Positions 1-8,235 of a DNA stretch of 64,000 nt are shown here, piece after piece; the first letter of the stretch is position 1, and each line of letters starts with the position of its first letter. Made by a program: the position numbers and the translations under genes. Where the stretch lies: the NCBI RefSeq assembly GCF_019468465.1, contig NZ_CP080519.1:8673001-8737000 (forward strand), written 5' to 3'. The DNA comes from Amycolatopsis sp. DSM 110486 (GTDB lineage Bacteria; Actinomycetota; Actinomycetes; Mycobacteriales; Pseudonocardiaceae). The notes under the pieces are model-generated. The model had not been told where the DNA came from, did not search any database, and saw nothing but the letters and a program-made list of their open reading frames with translations.

Positions 1-177
1 CCCGCCGGCTTCGATCCGGCCGCGGTGACCGCGCGCTTGCGACAGGAACTGCCCGGCTACATGGTTCCCGCCGAGGTCATGGTCCGAAGCGCCCTTCCCC
101 AATCGCCGAACGGCAAGTTCGACCGGGCGGTCCTTCGCCACGAGCTCGCCGCCGCCCGCCCTCAGGAGCCCGCATGA
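1..177 (+). CDS. AMP-forming acyl ligase, C-terminal end (partial)
   Basis: Only the last 58 codons lie in the window; the frame is open from base 1. The peptide carries the C-terminal signature of adenylate-forming enzymes: LPGYMVP, then LPQSPNGKFDR, whose lysine is the conserved residue that contacts the adenylate. The family activates a carboxylic acid as acyl-AMP and hands it to CoA or a carrier protein. Its stop overlaps the ATG of the next frame (ATGA), so it was translationally coupled to the decarboxylase remnant, and an acyl carrier protein follows. The ligase-decarboxylase-carrier order resembles the trio known from exosortase-A-associated loci of Gram-negative bacteria; that link and the substrate are inference. 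Confidence 0.8.
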   Translation, partial: PAGFDPAAVTARLRQELPGYMVPAEVMVRSALPQSPNGKFDRAVLRHELAAARPQEPA

Positions 178-538
178 CCGCAGTCGCCCACGCGCGCCCC
201 ACGATCTGCCCGTTCGCAATCGCCAACGGCATGCTCGACATCGGCCGCCGCCCTCGGTCGGGTTGCTCGCTGACCGCGCCGGTGCCACCCACGGCAAGGA
301 GTCGCGCGGCCACACCTGCCTCGTCGATGGCGGCCTCCGCCACCAGTTCGCTGCCATGGGGAACTTCGGACAGGTCATCCGCAAGACGAACTGCCCGGTC
401 GCCGTCACGAACCGCATGGGCGTCCCGGGTGCTGAGACCGGCGACCTTGTGGCGGTCGTTCAGGCCGGCGCCTGCCGGATGACGCCAGTCCTACAGCGTT
501 CCTCGGCCATCCGACACCAGAGGGAGCTGTTGATGTAG
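174..538 (+). pseudogene. PLP-dependent decarboxylase (fold III) remnant with internal deletion
   Basis: The frame starting at ATG 174 gives PFAIANGMLDIGRRP, the N-terminus of an ornithine/diaminopimelate-type decarboxylase. Near base 258 the homology moves to another frame (LLADRAGATHGKE) and then jumps to the C-terminal block VDGGLRHQFAAMGNFGQVI, NRMG and GDLVAVVQAGA. The middle of a roughly 400-residue enzyme, including the PLP-binding lysine region, is absent, and the segment between NRMG and GDLV is also shortened. At least one frameshift plus two deletions make this a pseudogene. It starts within the stop codon of the ligase and ends 43 bases before the carrier protein, so it was the middle gene of a three-gene operon. 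Confidence 0.7.
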
Positions 539-581
539 ATCGCAGGCCGCCGGGCCTGTACGACCGATGAGGAGATTCTAT

Positions 582-881
582 ATGGCTCGCTCGCAAGAGA
601 TCTCGCAAGCGATTTTCGAGGACGTCAAGGCCGTTGTGGTGGTCACGCTGGACATCGAGGACCAGGCCGATGACCTCGGGCCGAAAACGGGACTATACGG
701 CAATCTTCCTGAGCTCGATTCGCTCACCGTCGTCAAGCTCATCGTGGCCTTGCAGAAACGGTTCGGGATCGTAATCGAGATCGACGAGATCGTCGGTGAC
801 ATCTTCGACACACTCGGGCGGCTCGCGGCCTTCGTGGAGTCCAAAGTGGACTTGGAGCCACACGGCGGAGTCAAGTGCTAG
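582..881 (+). CDS. acyl carrier protein, exosortase-associated type
   Basis: A 99-residue protein with the phosphopantetheine-attachment pattern LPELDSLTVVKLI; the serine of LDSL is the expected prosthetic-group site. The residue before it is Leu-Asp rather than the usual Gly-Asp, as in carrier proteins that accompany an acyl ligase and a PLP decarboxylase. The C-terminal part (DIFDTLGRLAAFVESK) forms the last helix. I chose ATG 582 because GAGGAG lies eight bases upstream; an in-frame ATG at 567 has no such site. The gene is intact although its decarboxylase partner is broken, so whether it still has a function is unclear. Confidence 0.72.
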   Translation: MARSQEISQAIFEDVKAVVVVTLDIEDQADDLGPKTGLYGNLPELDSLTVVKLIVALQKRFGIVIEIDEIVGDIFDTLGRLAAFVESKVDLEPHGGVKC

Positions 882-997
882 AGATGCGCGACGGCATGAC
901 GGCCGCCGACCCGGTCCCGCGCCCGGCGCGCGTCGCCGGGGCGGACGAGGCCCGCAGCGCCGCCTTGCATACCGCTCGCCGGTAGGTCGCCGGTTAT

Positions 998-1259
998 ACC
1001 GGCGTGGTCCAAGGCGTCGGCCGCGGACAGCATGGAGTCGGCGGCGTCACACCACTTGGCCGGTTCGTAGCAGCACTTGTCGTGGAATGCATGAGCCGCC
1101 GGCCCTGTCCAGGCTCTCGTATCGATCGCTTTGAGGCCCTCGGACGCGTGGCCGGCTCGGTCGGCTCGGGCACCGCAGCACCCGGACGTTGTCTTCGATG
1201 GCCTCAGGTTTGCCTGGCACCAACTCGGTTGGATCCTGGGTTTGTCCAAGTTCAGCCGT
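998..1259 (-). pseudogene. T7SS polymorphic-toxin N-terminal region, truncated
   Basis: On the minus strand the reading begins ELGQTQDPTELVPGKPEAI, the start of the signal region found in actinobacterial T7SS-secreted toxins. One frame over it continues GLKAIDTRAWTGPAAHAF and EPAKWCDAADSMLSAADAL, the helical WxG-like part of the same domain. So there is one single-base frameshift near 1145. The first codon position is ACG rather than ATG, and the gene stops at about residue 85, with no toxin domain. It overlaps the stop codon of the upstream WXG-like gene (1252-1254), the usual arrangement for these pairs. Confidence 0.68.
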
Positions 1260-1479
1260 CGTTGTCTGCTCCCTCGCCGGGGCCAGTCGTCAACGAGCGG
1301 GTGGCTGCGTCATGGACGGCGCGGTATGCCTGCGTAGCGCGGGAGAGTGTGTCCGAGATGGCGCCGGCGTCGTCGGTGAGGGTGTCGAAGCCGTCACTCC
1401 AGCGCACGCAGAAATCCATCAACGCGTCGTGCACGCCAGTCCGTGAATTCGCAACTGCTTCAGCTCGTGCCGTCGAGCG
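1252..1479 (-). pseudogene. WXG100-like partner of the T7SS toxin, 5'-truncated
   Basis: The minus-strand frame reads DALMDFCVRWSDGFDTLTDD, then SDTLSRATQAYRAVHDA. This matches the second half of the small helical proteins encoded directly upstream of T7SS-signal toxins. No start codon with a ribosome site is available and the frame is closed by TGA at 1480-1482, so the first half is missing. Its stop overlaps the beginning of the toxin frame. The upstream junction falls right behind the immunity-like pseudogene, suggesting a deletion fused two neighbouring loci. Confidence 0.55.
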
Positions 1480-1491
1480 TCACGGTCGCGG

Positions 1492-1862
1492 CTACCGCTG
1501 GGCCCGATATAGCCGGTAGGTGCCGGGTCCCACGTGGGCCAATTCGAGGAACTCCGGAGGCGGATCGTCCCCCAGGTCGTGGACGATGAGTTCTCCGTCC
1601 TCCGACTCGATCGACACCTCGGCGACGTCGTCCCAGCCGTCGAACTCGGCCGAGTCGGGTGCGGCGTCGAGCAGCTGCACGGTCACTGTGACCCAACCGT
1701 TAGCGATGCCGTCGAGGACGATCGCCCCGTTGAAATCCGCCCCCACGAGACCGTTGGCATAGGCAAGGTCCACGCTGGGTATCGAGCCGGTCTAGTCCGT
1801 AACGACGAAGCTCGCGTCACTCATTTGCAGATCAGCGGTTGCCGTCCTCACCGGCTGTTCAT
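1492..1862 (-). pseudogene. immunity-like protein, broken copy of the gene at 35961
   Basis: A degenerate paralogue of the intact 173-residue gene at 35961-36482. ATG 1862 has a good ribosome site (AGGAGGG) but a one-base deletion after AACA gives a stop within five codons. In the original frame the sequence continues PVRTATADLQMSDASFVVTD, meets an in-frame TAG, and resumes LAYANGLVGADFNGAIVL, VTVTVQLLDAAPDSAEFDG and GPGTYRLYRAQR. The C-terminal third present in the other copy (RVHARGRD, VENYLL) is lost. Upstream, in the same order as the other copy, lies a tail ending NDPFWVTIV. The role as an immunity protein is inferred from that context. Confidence 0.72.
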
Positions 1863-1880
1863 GTATCCCTCCTGGTCCGG

Positions 1881-2108
1881 CTACACGATGGTGACCCAGA
1901 ACGGGTCGTTGTCGACCACTCGATTTTCGTTGTAGAAGTCCTTCAAGGCGAGGCCGCCCTTCTGGTTCTGCTCTGAGTCGATCGCTTTGCTGGCGTACGG
2001 GCCGCCGGACGCCGCGCCTTCCCAGTCGACTTGAAAGGCGCCCTTTCGGCTGGAGTGGTCGCGGGGGAGACACGCGCGCGGGCCGAAGCGTTCCCGGTGC
2101 AGGCGCGA
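1881..2108 (-). pseudogene. C-terminal tail of an unknown protein ending NDPFWVTIV (possible toxin tail)
   Basis: The minus-strand frame is open from the TGA at 2109-2111 and has coding-like composition from about base 2045: ASGGPYASKAIDSEQNQKGG, LALKDFYNENRVVDNDPFW, VTIV, stop at 1881-1883. The last residues are nearly identical to a remnant at 35891-35944 (RVINNDPFWVTIT), which also sits directly before a copy of the immunity-like gene. The spacing to the next ATG is similar (18 and 16 bases) and both have a purine-rich ribosome site. I do not recognise the domain. A polymorphic-toxin C-terminus is the favoured reading because of the T7SS fragments next door. Confidence 0.5.
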
Positions 2109-2312
2109 TCAGGTCCGGCGGTCGTACCAAGTTGGCGGGGCCTGGCCGGTTACCACCGAGGGTTCGTCGGGCGTCGGCCGCGGCAGCTGCGCCAGGGGTG
2201 CGGCGTCGGTGTCGATGACCGGCGCCCACTGGGGCGCCGGCATGGCGGCGTCGCGGTCGGCCCAAGGCCGGGCGGACTTGGGCAGCGGCCGAAGTGTCCA
2301 GGTGTCGTTCAT
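2109..2312 (-). CDS. hypothetical protein, proline-rich
   Basis: Sixty-seven residues beginning MNDTWTLRPLPKSARPWADR, with many prolines (AMPAPQWAPVIDTD, LPRPTPDEP) and no predicted membrane segment. The frame continues in register, after one TGA, into the tail ending NDPFWVTIV. It may therefore be the middle of a formerly larger gene interrupted by a nonsense mutation. No ribosome site stands out before ATG 2312. I do not recognise the family. Confidence 0.3.
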   Translation of the reverse strand: MNDTWTLRPLPKSARPWADRDAAMPAPQWAPVIDTDAAPLAQLPRPTPDEPSVVTGQAPPTWYDRRT

Positions 2313-2554
2313 GATCACGACGGTCGCACACCCGGCCGCTGACGTTCGGGCGTTTCGCGCGGGCTGGGTCGTCCGCCGCAGGCCGGAGACGGTCACGGTG
2401 CGGCGGGGTCAGGGTCGATGGTGGTCAGCAGGAGCGCGGTGAGGCGGATCGGCTGCTCGAGCACGGTGCTGGCGCGCTCGGTCGCGGCGGCGGCGAGGGA
2501 CATCACCCGTGGTGGACCAGGCGCCGGGGTCCTGGCCATGGTCACACTGGGACG

Positions 2555-3196
2555 ATGGATCAGACGTCGATCACTGCTGCCGGTGCGATCGACACGTTCC
2601 TGATACTGCTGATCGGTATTGGGCCGAAGATCGCGCTGGTCCCGTTCGTGGAAATCACGGCTTCCCTTGACGCGGACGCCAAGCGGCGCGTGCTGCGCAA
2701 GATGCTGACCACAGCGGCCGTGGTGGCCGTGGTACTCATGGTGCTGGGTGAGCTGTTGCGCGTGTTGCTGCACTTCACGATCGGATCCTTGTCGATCGCC
2801 GGTGGCGTGATCTTGCTCGTGCTGGCGGTGTGGATGGTGCTCTCGCCGCCTCAAAGCGGCAGCGCCCGCACTGCCGGGAAAGACCCGATGCAGCTTGCGG
2901 TGTTCCCGCTGGCAGTGCCTTACCTGCTCAACCCGGTGGGCATCGTCGGCCTGATGACGATCTCTGCGGAGACGAGTTCGGTCAGTGTTTTCGCCGTCGA
3001 GTTCGGCATCCTGGTCTTCGTCCTGCTACTGGATGTGCTGGTGTTCCGGTGGGCGAACCGAGTGAGCGAGAAGCTAGACGAGAACCGCATGCTGGTTACG
3101 GAGAAGGTCTTCGGGTTCCTCATCGCGGCGATCGCCGTGCAGCTGGTTCTCGATGGCCTGGCCTCGGTCGGTGTCATCGGGCCGGTCCCGCATTAG
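2555..3196 (+). CDS. MarC family integral membrane protein
   Basis: A 213-residue protein matching the MarC (UPF0056) family in length and in its key blocks: IGPKIALVPFVEITASLDAD near residue 22, KRRVLRKMLTTA near 47 and LNPVGIVGLMTI near 126. About six hydrophobic segments are visible, for example VVAVVLMVLGELLRVLL and GGVILLVLAVWMVL. The family sits in the cytoplasmic membrane; despite its name its transport role is not settled. ATG 2555 is the only good start. The gene stands alone between two degenerate regions and looks intact. Confidence 0.85.
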   Translation: MDQTSITAAGAIDTFLILLIGIGPKIALVPFVEITASLDADAKRRVLRKMLTTAAVVAVVLMVLGELLRVLLHFTIGSLSIAGGVILLVLAVWMVLSPPQSGSARTAGKDPMQLAVFPLAVPYLLNPVGIVGLMTISAETSSVSVFAVEFGILVFVLLLDVLVFRWANRVSEKLDENRMLVTEKVFGFLIAAIAVQLVLDGLASVGVIGPVPH

Positions 3197-3304
3197 GCCG
3201 GTGGGCGTGACGTGCTCGCTGATCTGTCCCGCAACGATGGCGCCAACGGGAACGACGGCCCGATTCGGCGTAGCTCCCCGCCCTCATCACGTCGTGCCAG
3301 CACG

Positions 3305-3415
3305 ACCTCGACCGGTGCCGTCGGGCCAGCGGACGAACGTGACCGGCCGGCCGCGCAGGTGCGGGAGCAGGACCGGTGCGATGGTCGAGTAGTAGTGCAC
3401 GATTATCTGGACTAA
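3305..3415 (-). pseudogene. LigD-type polymerase domain fragment
   Basis: The minus-strand peptide IVHYYSTIAPVLLPHLRGRP followed by VTFVRWPDG is the hallmark N-terminal stretch of the LigD/archaeo-eukaryotic primase-type polymerase used in bacterial non-homologous end joining (YY..IAPVLLPHL..RPVT..R.PDG). Only about 35 residues are recognisable; sequence on both sides is unrelated. It is a small relic of a gene that is normally about 300 codons or part of a larger ligase. Confidence 0.62.
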
Positions 3416-3479
3416 GACGAAACGTCTTTGACTACTGGGATGCGCAGTTTCGTCAAGCTGGTGTGCTGTATGCCGAGGT

Positions 3480-4322
3480 CTAAGCGTGACTCGCGAGGGT
3501 GTTGGTCTCAAGCCAGGGGACGATCGCTGCAACGAACCCGTCGGGGTCGGTCATGGGGCGGCCGTTCATGGTGGCGACCAGGTGGCCGACGCCGAACAGG
3601 GCGTCCCAAGTACGTGCGCGGCGATAGGTCGCGGCGGGAACGGCGCGGCGGACCTTGTCCCAGCCGTGCCAGGCCATCAGGGCGGCGTCGATGGCGGGGT
3701 CGGCGGGCATGGCCATGTCCCAGTCGAGGATGCCGAGAAGCTTGCCGTCCGCCGACCAGTGCACGTTGGACCCGCCGAGATCGCCGTGCACCAACGCATC
3801 GGGCAGGGGCTCCAGGGCGAGGGCGGCGTCCAGACGCCGCCGTCCCTCGGACTGCCAGCGGGCCGGTAGGCGGGGCAGGATCTCCTCGGCGATGACCGTC
3901 GACCACGACGGACCCAGCGCCCGGCCATCCAGGGCCGCCAGCAGCGAATCACTGAGTGGCACGGAGTGCACAGCCGCCAACGCGTCGGCCACCTGCGACG
4001 GATCGCCAACTCCCTGAGGCAAGGCAACACCGCCAATCCACGACACAGCAACGGCGGCCCGATCGCCGAACATGGTCACGGGCGTAAGCGGCTCCGGCAC
4101 CTGGAACGGCAGGTCAGCGGAAGCCAGCTGCCGCAATACCTCCACCCGGCGGGGCATCGACGCGGCGGCCAGCGGCCGCTTGCTGACTCGGACGGCGGCG
4201 ATGCCCGGGATCAGCAGCACGTGGTGGATATTGCCGTCGATTGCGGTGAAGGCGTTGTCCAGCCGTACGCCGGGCAGCAGCGCGGAGGCGATCGCCAGTA
4301 AGTCCGGAGCAGCCTTGGGCAT
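3480..4322 (-). CDS. aminoglycoside phosphotransferase (APH) family kinase
   Basis: A 280-residue protein with the APH catalytic loop LVHGDLGGSNVHW near residue 180 (catalytic Asp in HGDL) and the metal-binding loop GILDWDMAMPADPAID near 200. Upstream, HHVLLIPGIAAVRVSKRP contains the probable ATP-binding lysine. The family phosphorylates small hydroxylated molecules; many members are not resistance enzymes, so the substrate cannot be named. I prefer ATG 4322 over the TTG two codons upstream. It stands alone, with a recombinase fragment upstream and the LigD relic downstream. Confidence 0.8.
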   Translation of the reverse strand: MPKAAPDLLAIASALLPGVRLDNAFTAIDGNIHHVLLIPGIAAVRVSKRPLAAASMPRRVEVLRQLASADLPFQVPEPLTPVTMFGDRAAVAVSWIGGVALPQGVGDPSQVADALAAVHSVPLSDSLLAALDGRALGPSWSTVIAEEILPRLPARWQSEGRRRLDAALALEPLPDALVHGDLGGSNVHWSADGKLLGILDWDMAMPADPAIDAALMAWHGWDKVRRAVPAATYRRARTWDALFGVGHLVATMNGRPMTDPDGFVAAIVPWLETNTLASHA

Positions 4323-4435
4323 GGCCAAAACCTAGCGCATCGCTGACGCCGTGTAGCGGGTCCTCGGTCGATGGTTCGCGCATCGCGACCGCGGACTTCG
4401 TCATTTCGGCGAGGACAAGGGTTCTCACGATGGGG

Positions 4436-4933
4436 CTACGGGTCAATGATGACCGGCAGGCCGAGGTTGACAGGCCCGGCCAGCTGGCGTTCGCGGGCTC
4501 GGTCGAGGCCGACCAGCTTGCGGGCTGCTTCATTCAGGCTGGTCTGCAGGCCGGCGACTTCTCCGAACCATCCGTTGTTGTTGGCTTCGTCGATGCGTTC
4601 GCGGAGGTTGGCGATGATCTCCACGAGCCGCGATCGTGCGCGTGGGTCGAGGCGCAGGCTGGGGCAGCGGATGCAGGCGTGTTCGTGTTTGCAGGGGGTG
4701 CCCGGCTCCCCGGGCTGGCGGATGCGTACGGGCTTGGGCCGAAGGGGCAGGCCCTCGTCCACCGCGGCGGCCTCGGCTTCCGCGAGTGCCCGGTAGAGCG
4801 AGGCGACCGACGGCGACTTGCCCGCGTTCGTCCCGGCCTTGATGGTGAGCTTCTTCGCGATGTCGGGGGCGGGGACGCCCTTGTCCTTCAGCGCCCCGGC
4901 CTCACGCCGAGGAGCCCGCCTGGCAGTTGTCAC
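4436..4933 (-). pseudogene. site-specific recombinase C-terminal fragment, possibly a mosaic
   Basis: The first half (GVPAPDIAKKLTIKAGTNAG, SPSVASLYRALAEAEA) looks like the C-terminal helix-turn-helix arm of a serine recombinase. The second half (CKHEHACIRCPSLRLDPRAR, EIIANLRERIDEANNNGWFG) looks like the cysteine-containing C-terminus of large actinobacterial tyrosine recombinases. Neither catalytic domain is present. The start, GTG 4933, lies exactly at a junction with the opposite-strand secreted-protein gene, so it is unlikely to be the native start. Either two recombinase ends were fused here or this is the tail of one unusual recombinase. Confidence 0.5.
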
Positions 4934-5362
4934 ACGCGCTCCACGTACGCCGCCGCGACGACGCTGTTAACGCTCGGTTTGAGCTGGGGTACCGCGAACG
5001 CCGCGACGAACGAGACCGACCAGGTCGCCCAGGCGGCGGTGCCGGCGGCCACCGCTCTGGCTGCCTGCGTGGGCCCCGGCTCGCCGGACGGGGGAGCGTT
5101 GGCCTGCTTCAACCCGACTGGGGAGCACCTGCTCAACTGCGACCTTCTCGCCGACGGCCACCACCCGGAGGCCTACTACTACCGGTCGACCTCGCCCAAT
5201 ACGCTGCGTCACATCAGTGACGCGCCCGAGGCCGGTAATTGCGTCGACCACGACCTGGCCGACATTCCCGAATCCGGCTGGATCTATGTCCAGTCGTGCA
5301 ACTACGAGGGCGACACGGAACTCAGCTGCAGCAACTTCGTGTACGTATACGCCGAGGGCTGA
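4923..5362 (+). pseudogene. small secreted protein, start codon lost
   Basis: The frame encodes a signal-peptide-like stretch YAAATTLLTLGLSWGTANA followed by a mature domain with several cysteines (LAACVGPGSP, LACFNPTG, HLLNCDLLADG, AGNCVDHDLADIPESGW, ELSCSNFVYVYAEG). Five cysteines in a short exported protein suggest disulfides. No ATG, GTG or TTG with a ribosome site lies in frame near the beginning; the homology starts at the junction with the recombinase fragment on the other strand. I infer that a rearrangement removed the promoter and start. The family is an actinobacterial secreted protein of unknown role. Confidence 0.55.
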
Positions 5363-5511
5363 GCACTCACATCGAGGCGAGGTCTGAACCACCAAGAGAA
5401 CCTCGCACCACGCCGGCCCAACAAGAAACTCCGCAAACTCACCACATGAGACACGCTCTAAGCCTGGCACCGGAAGAAGATCGCCGACCCCGTCGCCTGC
5501 GGCAAGGGCAG

Positions 5512-8235
5512 TCACGGTGGCGCCGGAGGAGACGGCGGTTTCGGTGGTGTCATGAGCTTGTCGTAGATGCGGGTGAGGTGCTGTTCGATGGTGCGGGGGC
5601 TGAGGAACAGCCGTTCGGCGATGTCGGGGTTGGTGTGGCCGGTCTGGGCGAGGTGGGCGATCTGGGCTTCTTGGGCGGTGAGGTCACTGCTGGTCTCGGT
5701 GGCGTGGGTGCGGATGGTTTCGCCGGTGGCGTGGAGTTCGCGGGCGGCGCGTTCGGCGAAGCCGGCCATGCCCATCGTCGAGTACAGGTCGTGCGCGGTG
5801 CGCAGCTGGTTGCGGGCGTCGCCACGGCGACGTTCGCGGTGCAGCCATTCGCCGTAGAGGAGGTGCGCGCGGGCCAGGTCGGGTCGGATGCGGGTGGGGG
5901 CGAGGTAGTCGATGGCGTCGCGGTAGGCGGCCTCGGCGGCCGGGCCCTCGGCCAGCAGGGCGCGTGTGCGGGCCTCCACGCCGAGCGCCCAGTCGGTGCC
6001 GGTGGCCCGCAGCAGCGGCGAGAGCCAGGCCCAGATGTCGGTGGCGAGCTCCCGCGCCCCGGCTCGGGCGGCCGCCTCAATCACCTCGGCCGCGCCCCAC
6101 TGGGACACGAACCGCTGGCCCGGGTAGTCGTAGTCCATGAGCTGCCGGCCTGCCCTCAGGGCGTCCTCGTAGCGGCCGAGCCCGTTGTAGAGCACCACGC
6201 TCGCCCACGCGGCCGCAGTCAGCGCGACGCCCTCGCCCCGCTCGACCGCGCCCGTGACGGCTGACTCGCTCAGGGTGTGGAACTCGGCCTCCCGCCCCTG
6301 CCAGGCCCTGAGCAGCAGGCCACCGTAAGGGGCGATCTGTGTCCCTGTCGCCTCTGCGACCGCCTCGCATTCCTTGAGTAACGGCTCGGCCTCGGTCAGC
6401 TCGCCGGCAAACACGCGTCCGCACATGTGCGATTGCAGGGCGAGCGGGAGCCCGGCGAGCGTGCCGGTATCGCGGGCGATCTGGACGTGCCGGCCAGCGA
6501 TCACGTCGAACGTCTCGTCGTCCCACAGGTTTTGGGCGGCGAAAAGGGCCAGCCATGTCCAGCGAAGCACCTCCTCAGGGGCGAGATCTGGGCTGCGGAA
6601 CGCGGCCAGCGCCCGCTGCAACGGCACCACTGAGGCCGCGTATCCCTCCACAAGCTGCACGGCGAGGCCGTCGAGCAGCCGGTCAAGCGGGTGTGGCGGC
6701 TCCGGCGCCGGAGGCGCGCCGTGCGCAGCCTTCGCCGCCTCCCGAATTCCCTCGCCGCTGCCGGCAAAAACTGCCGCTTCCAGTGCATCGAGGTAGGTTT
6801 CGCGGGCCAGTCTCACATCGAGCGGCGCGAGCCGGGCGGCCGCTCTCAGCAGCAGCGGCGGAGCGTCGCGGCCGTGACTGAGTGCCAACGTGTTCTGGGC
6901 GCGCAGCAGTTCGCACCGGGCGCTGCGGAATTCGTCGGGCGGGCCCGCCTCGGCGATGGCCAGCAGGTCCTTCGCGGCGTCGAGCGCGCCGGCCTGGTGC
7001 TTGGCTCGTGCGGTGGCCAGGGCGCGTTCGGCGCGCAGGGCCGGGTCGAGGGTCAGTTCGGTGGCCCGTTGCAGGAATGCGGCGGCCGCGGCCACCCCGC
7101 CGCGCGCCTGCGCCCGCCCGGCCGAGCGGGCCAGCTCGGCCGCGACGTCCTCGTCCAGCCCCGCCGTCGCCAGGGCGCGGTGCCACGCCCGGCGATCCGG
7201 GTCCCGCTCCGGGTCGGCGACCGCGCCCAGCGCGGCGTGCACGCGGCGCCGATCCTGCGGGGAGGCGGCGCGGTAGAAGGCCGAGCGCACCAGCGGATGC
7301 CGGAACCGAACCCGCGGACCGAAGGTGACCAGGCCCGTTGCCTCCGCCGGTGCCGCCGCCGTGATCCCTATGCCGAGCCGCTCGGCCGCGCGCCACACCA
7401 GCACCGGCTCACCACTCTGCTCCGCCACCGCGACCAGCAGCAGCAACCGGGTCTCGCCAGGCAACGGCGCCAACCGACGCTGAAAACTCTCCTCGATCCG
7501 GCTCGGCAACCCCACGGTGCTCGGCAGCCCGAACCCACCCGCCAGCTCGGCCCGGCTCAGCCCGCGCGGGAGCTCCAACAGCGCCAACGGATTCCCCCGC
7601 GTCTCGGCCAGGACCCGGTCCCGCACCTGCGGGTCCAGCGGTCCCCGCAGCGCCGAGCTCAGCAACTCCCGCGCGTCCTCGGCGGGAAGACCACCGATCG
7701 CCAGGTCCAGAAGCCCCGCGAGCTCCCCGGTTTCCTGCGGCTCTCGCAGGGCGAAGACCATGCCCACCGATTCGGCCGACAGCCGCCGCGCCACGAACGC
7801 CAGCGCCTGCACCGACACCTGATCCAGCCACTGCACGTCGTCCACCAGACACACCAGCGGGCGCTCACGGGCGGCCTCGGCCAGCAGGCTCAGCACGGCC
7901 AACCCGACCAGGAACCGATCCGGCGGGCTCGCGCTGGTGCCCAGCCCCAGAACCGTTTCCAGCGCGACCCGCTGCGGGTCCGGCAACCACGCCAGCCGAT
8001 CCAGCATCGGCGCGCACACCTGGTGCAGGCCCGCGAAGGCCAGCGCCGTCTCCGACTCGATTCCGGCCGCGCGCACCACCCGACACCCCCGGGCGACCTC
8101 GGCGACGTACTCCAGCAAGGCCGTCTTGCCCACGCCGGGCTCGCCACGCACCACCAGGACCCGGCTCTGACCCGCCCGCACGTCGTCGACCAGCCGGTCG
8201 AGCTCAACCCGCTCACTGTGTCGGTTTCGCAGCAT
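5512..8235 (-). CDS. LAL-type LuxR family transcriptional regulator with ATPase domain
   Basis: A 907-residue regulator. Residues 25-45 contain Walker A (RGEPGVGKTALLEY), and Walker B is LVCLVDDVQWLD near 130. A long central region of helical, TPR-like repeats follows (for example RRVHAALGAVADPERDP). The C-terminus has a LuxR helix-turn-helix: LTAQEAQIAHLAQTGHTNPD and LFLSPRTIEQHLTRIYDKL. LAL proteins are ATP-dependent activators, often tied to secondary metabolism or sugar use. The gene is monocistronic, starts at ATG 8235 and is intact. Its target is not evident from the neighbours. Confidence 0.88.
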   Translation of the reverse strand: MLRNRHSERVELDRLVDDVRAGQSRVLVVRGEPGVGKTALLEYVAEVARGCRVVRAAGIESETALAFAGLHQVCAPMLDRLAWLPDPQRVALETVLGLGTSASPPDRFLVGLAVLSLLAEAARERPLVCLVDDVQWLDQVSVQALAFVARRLSAESVGMVFALREPQETGELAGLLDLAIGGLPAEDARELLSSALRGPLDPQVRDRVLAETRGNPLALLELPRGLSRAELAGGFGLPSTVGLPSRIEESFQRRLAPLPGETRLLLLVAVAEQSGEPVLVWRAAERLGIGITAAAPAEATGLVTFGPRVRFRHPLVRSAFYRAASPQDRRRVHAALGAVADPERDPDRRAWHRALATAGLDEDVAAELARSAGRAQARGGVAAAAAFLQRATELTLDPALRAERALATARAKHQAGALDAAKDLLAIAEAGPPDEFRSARCELLRAQNTLALSHGRDAPPLLLRAAARLAPLDVRLARETYLDALEAAVFAGSGEGIREAAKAAHGAPPAPEPPHPLDRLLDGLAVQLVEGYAASVVPLQRALAAFRSPDLAPEEVLRWTWLALFAAQNLWDDETFDVIAGRHVQIARDTGTLAGLPLALQSHMCGRVFAGELTEAEPLLKECEAVAEATGTQIAPYGGLLLRAWQGREAEFHTLSESAVTGAVERGEGVALTAAAWASVVLYNGLGRYEDALRAGRQLMDYDYPGQRFVSQWGAAEVIEAAARAGARELATDIWAWLSPLLRATGTDWALGVEARTRALLAEGPAAEAAYRDAIDYLAPTRIRPDLARAHLLYGEWLHRERRRGDARNQLRTAHDLYSTMGMAGFAERAARELHATGETIRTHATETSSDLTAQEAQIAHLAQTGHTNPDIAERLFLSPRTIEQHLTRIYDKLMTPPKPPSPPAPP

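Noticed and set aside
1..881. Edge of a non-ribosomal peptide cluster
   Set aside because: The ligase end and carrier protein are free-standing, and the gene between them is a PLP decarboxylase remnant, not a condensation domain.
3480..4322. Specific antibiotic resistance gene
   Set aside because: The APH fold covers many kinases; nothing in the sequence identifies an aminoglycoside as substrate.
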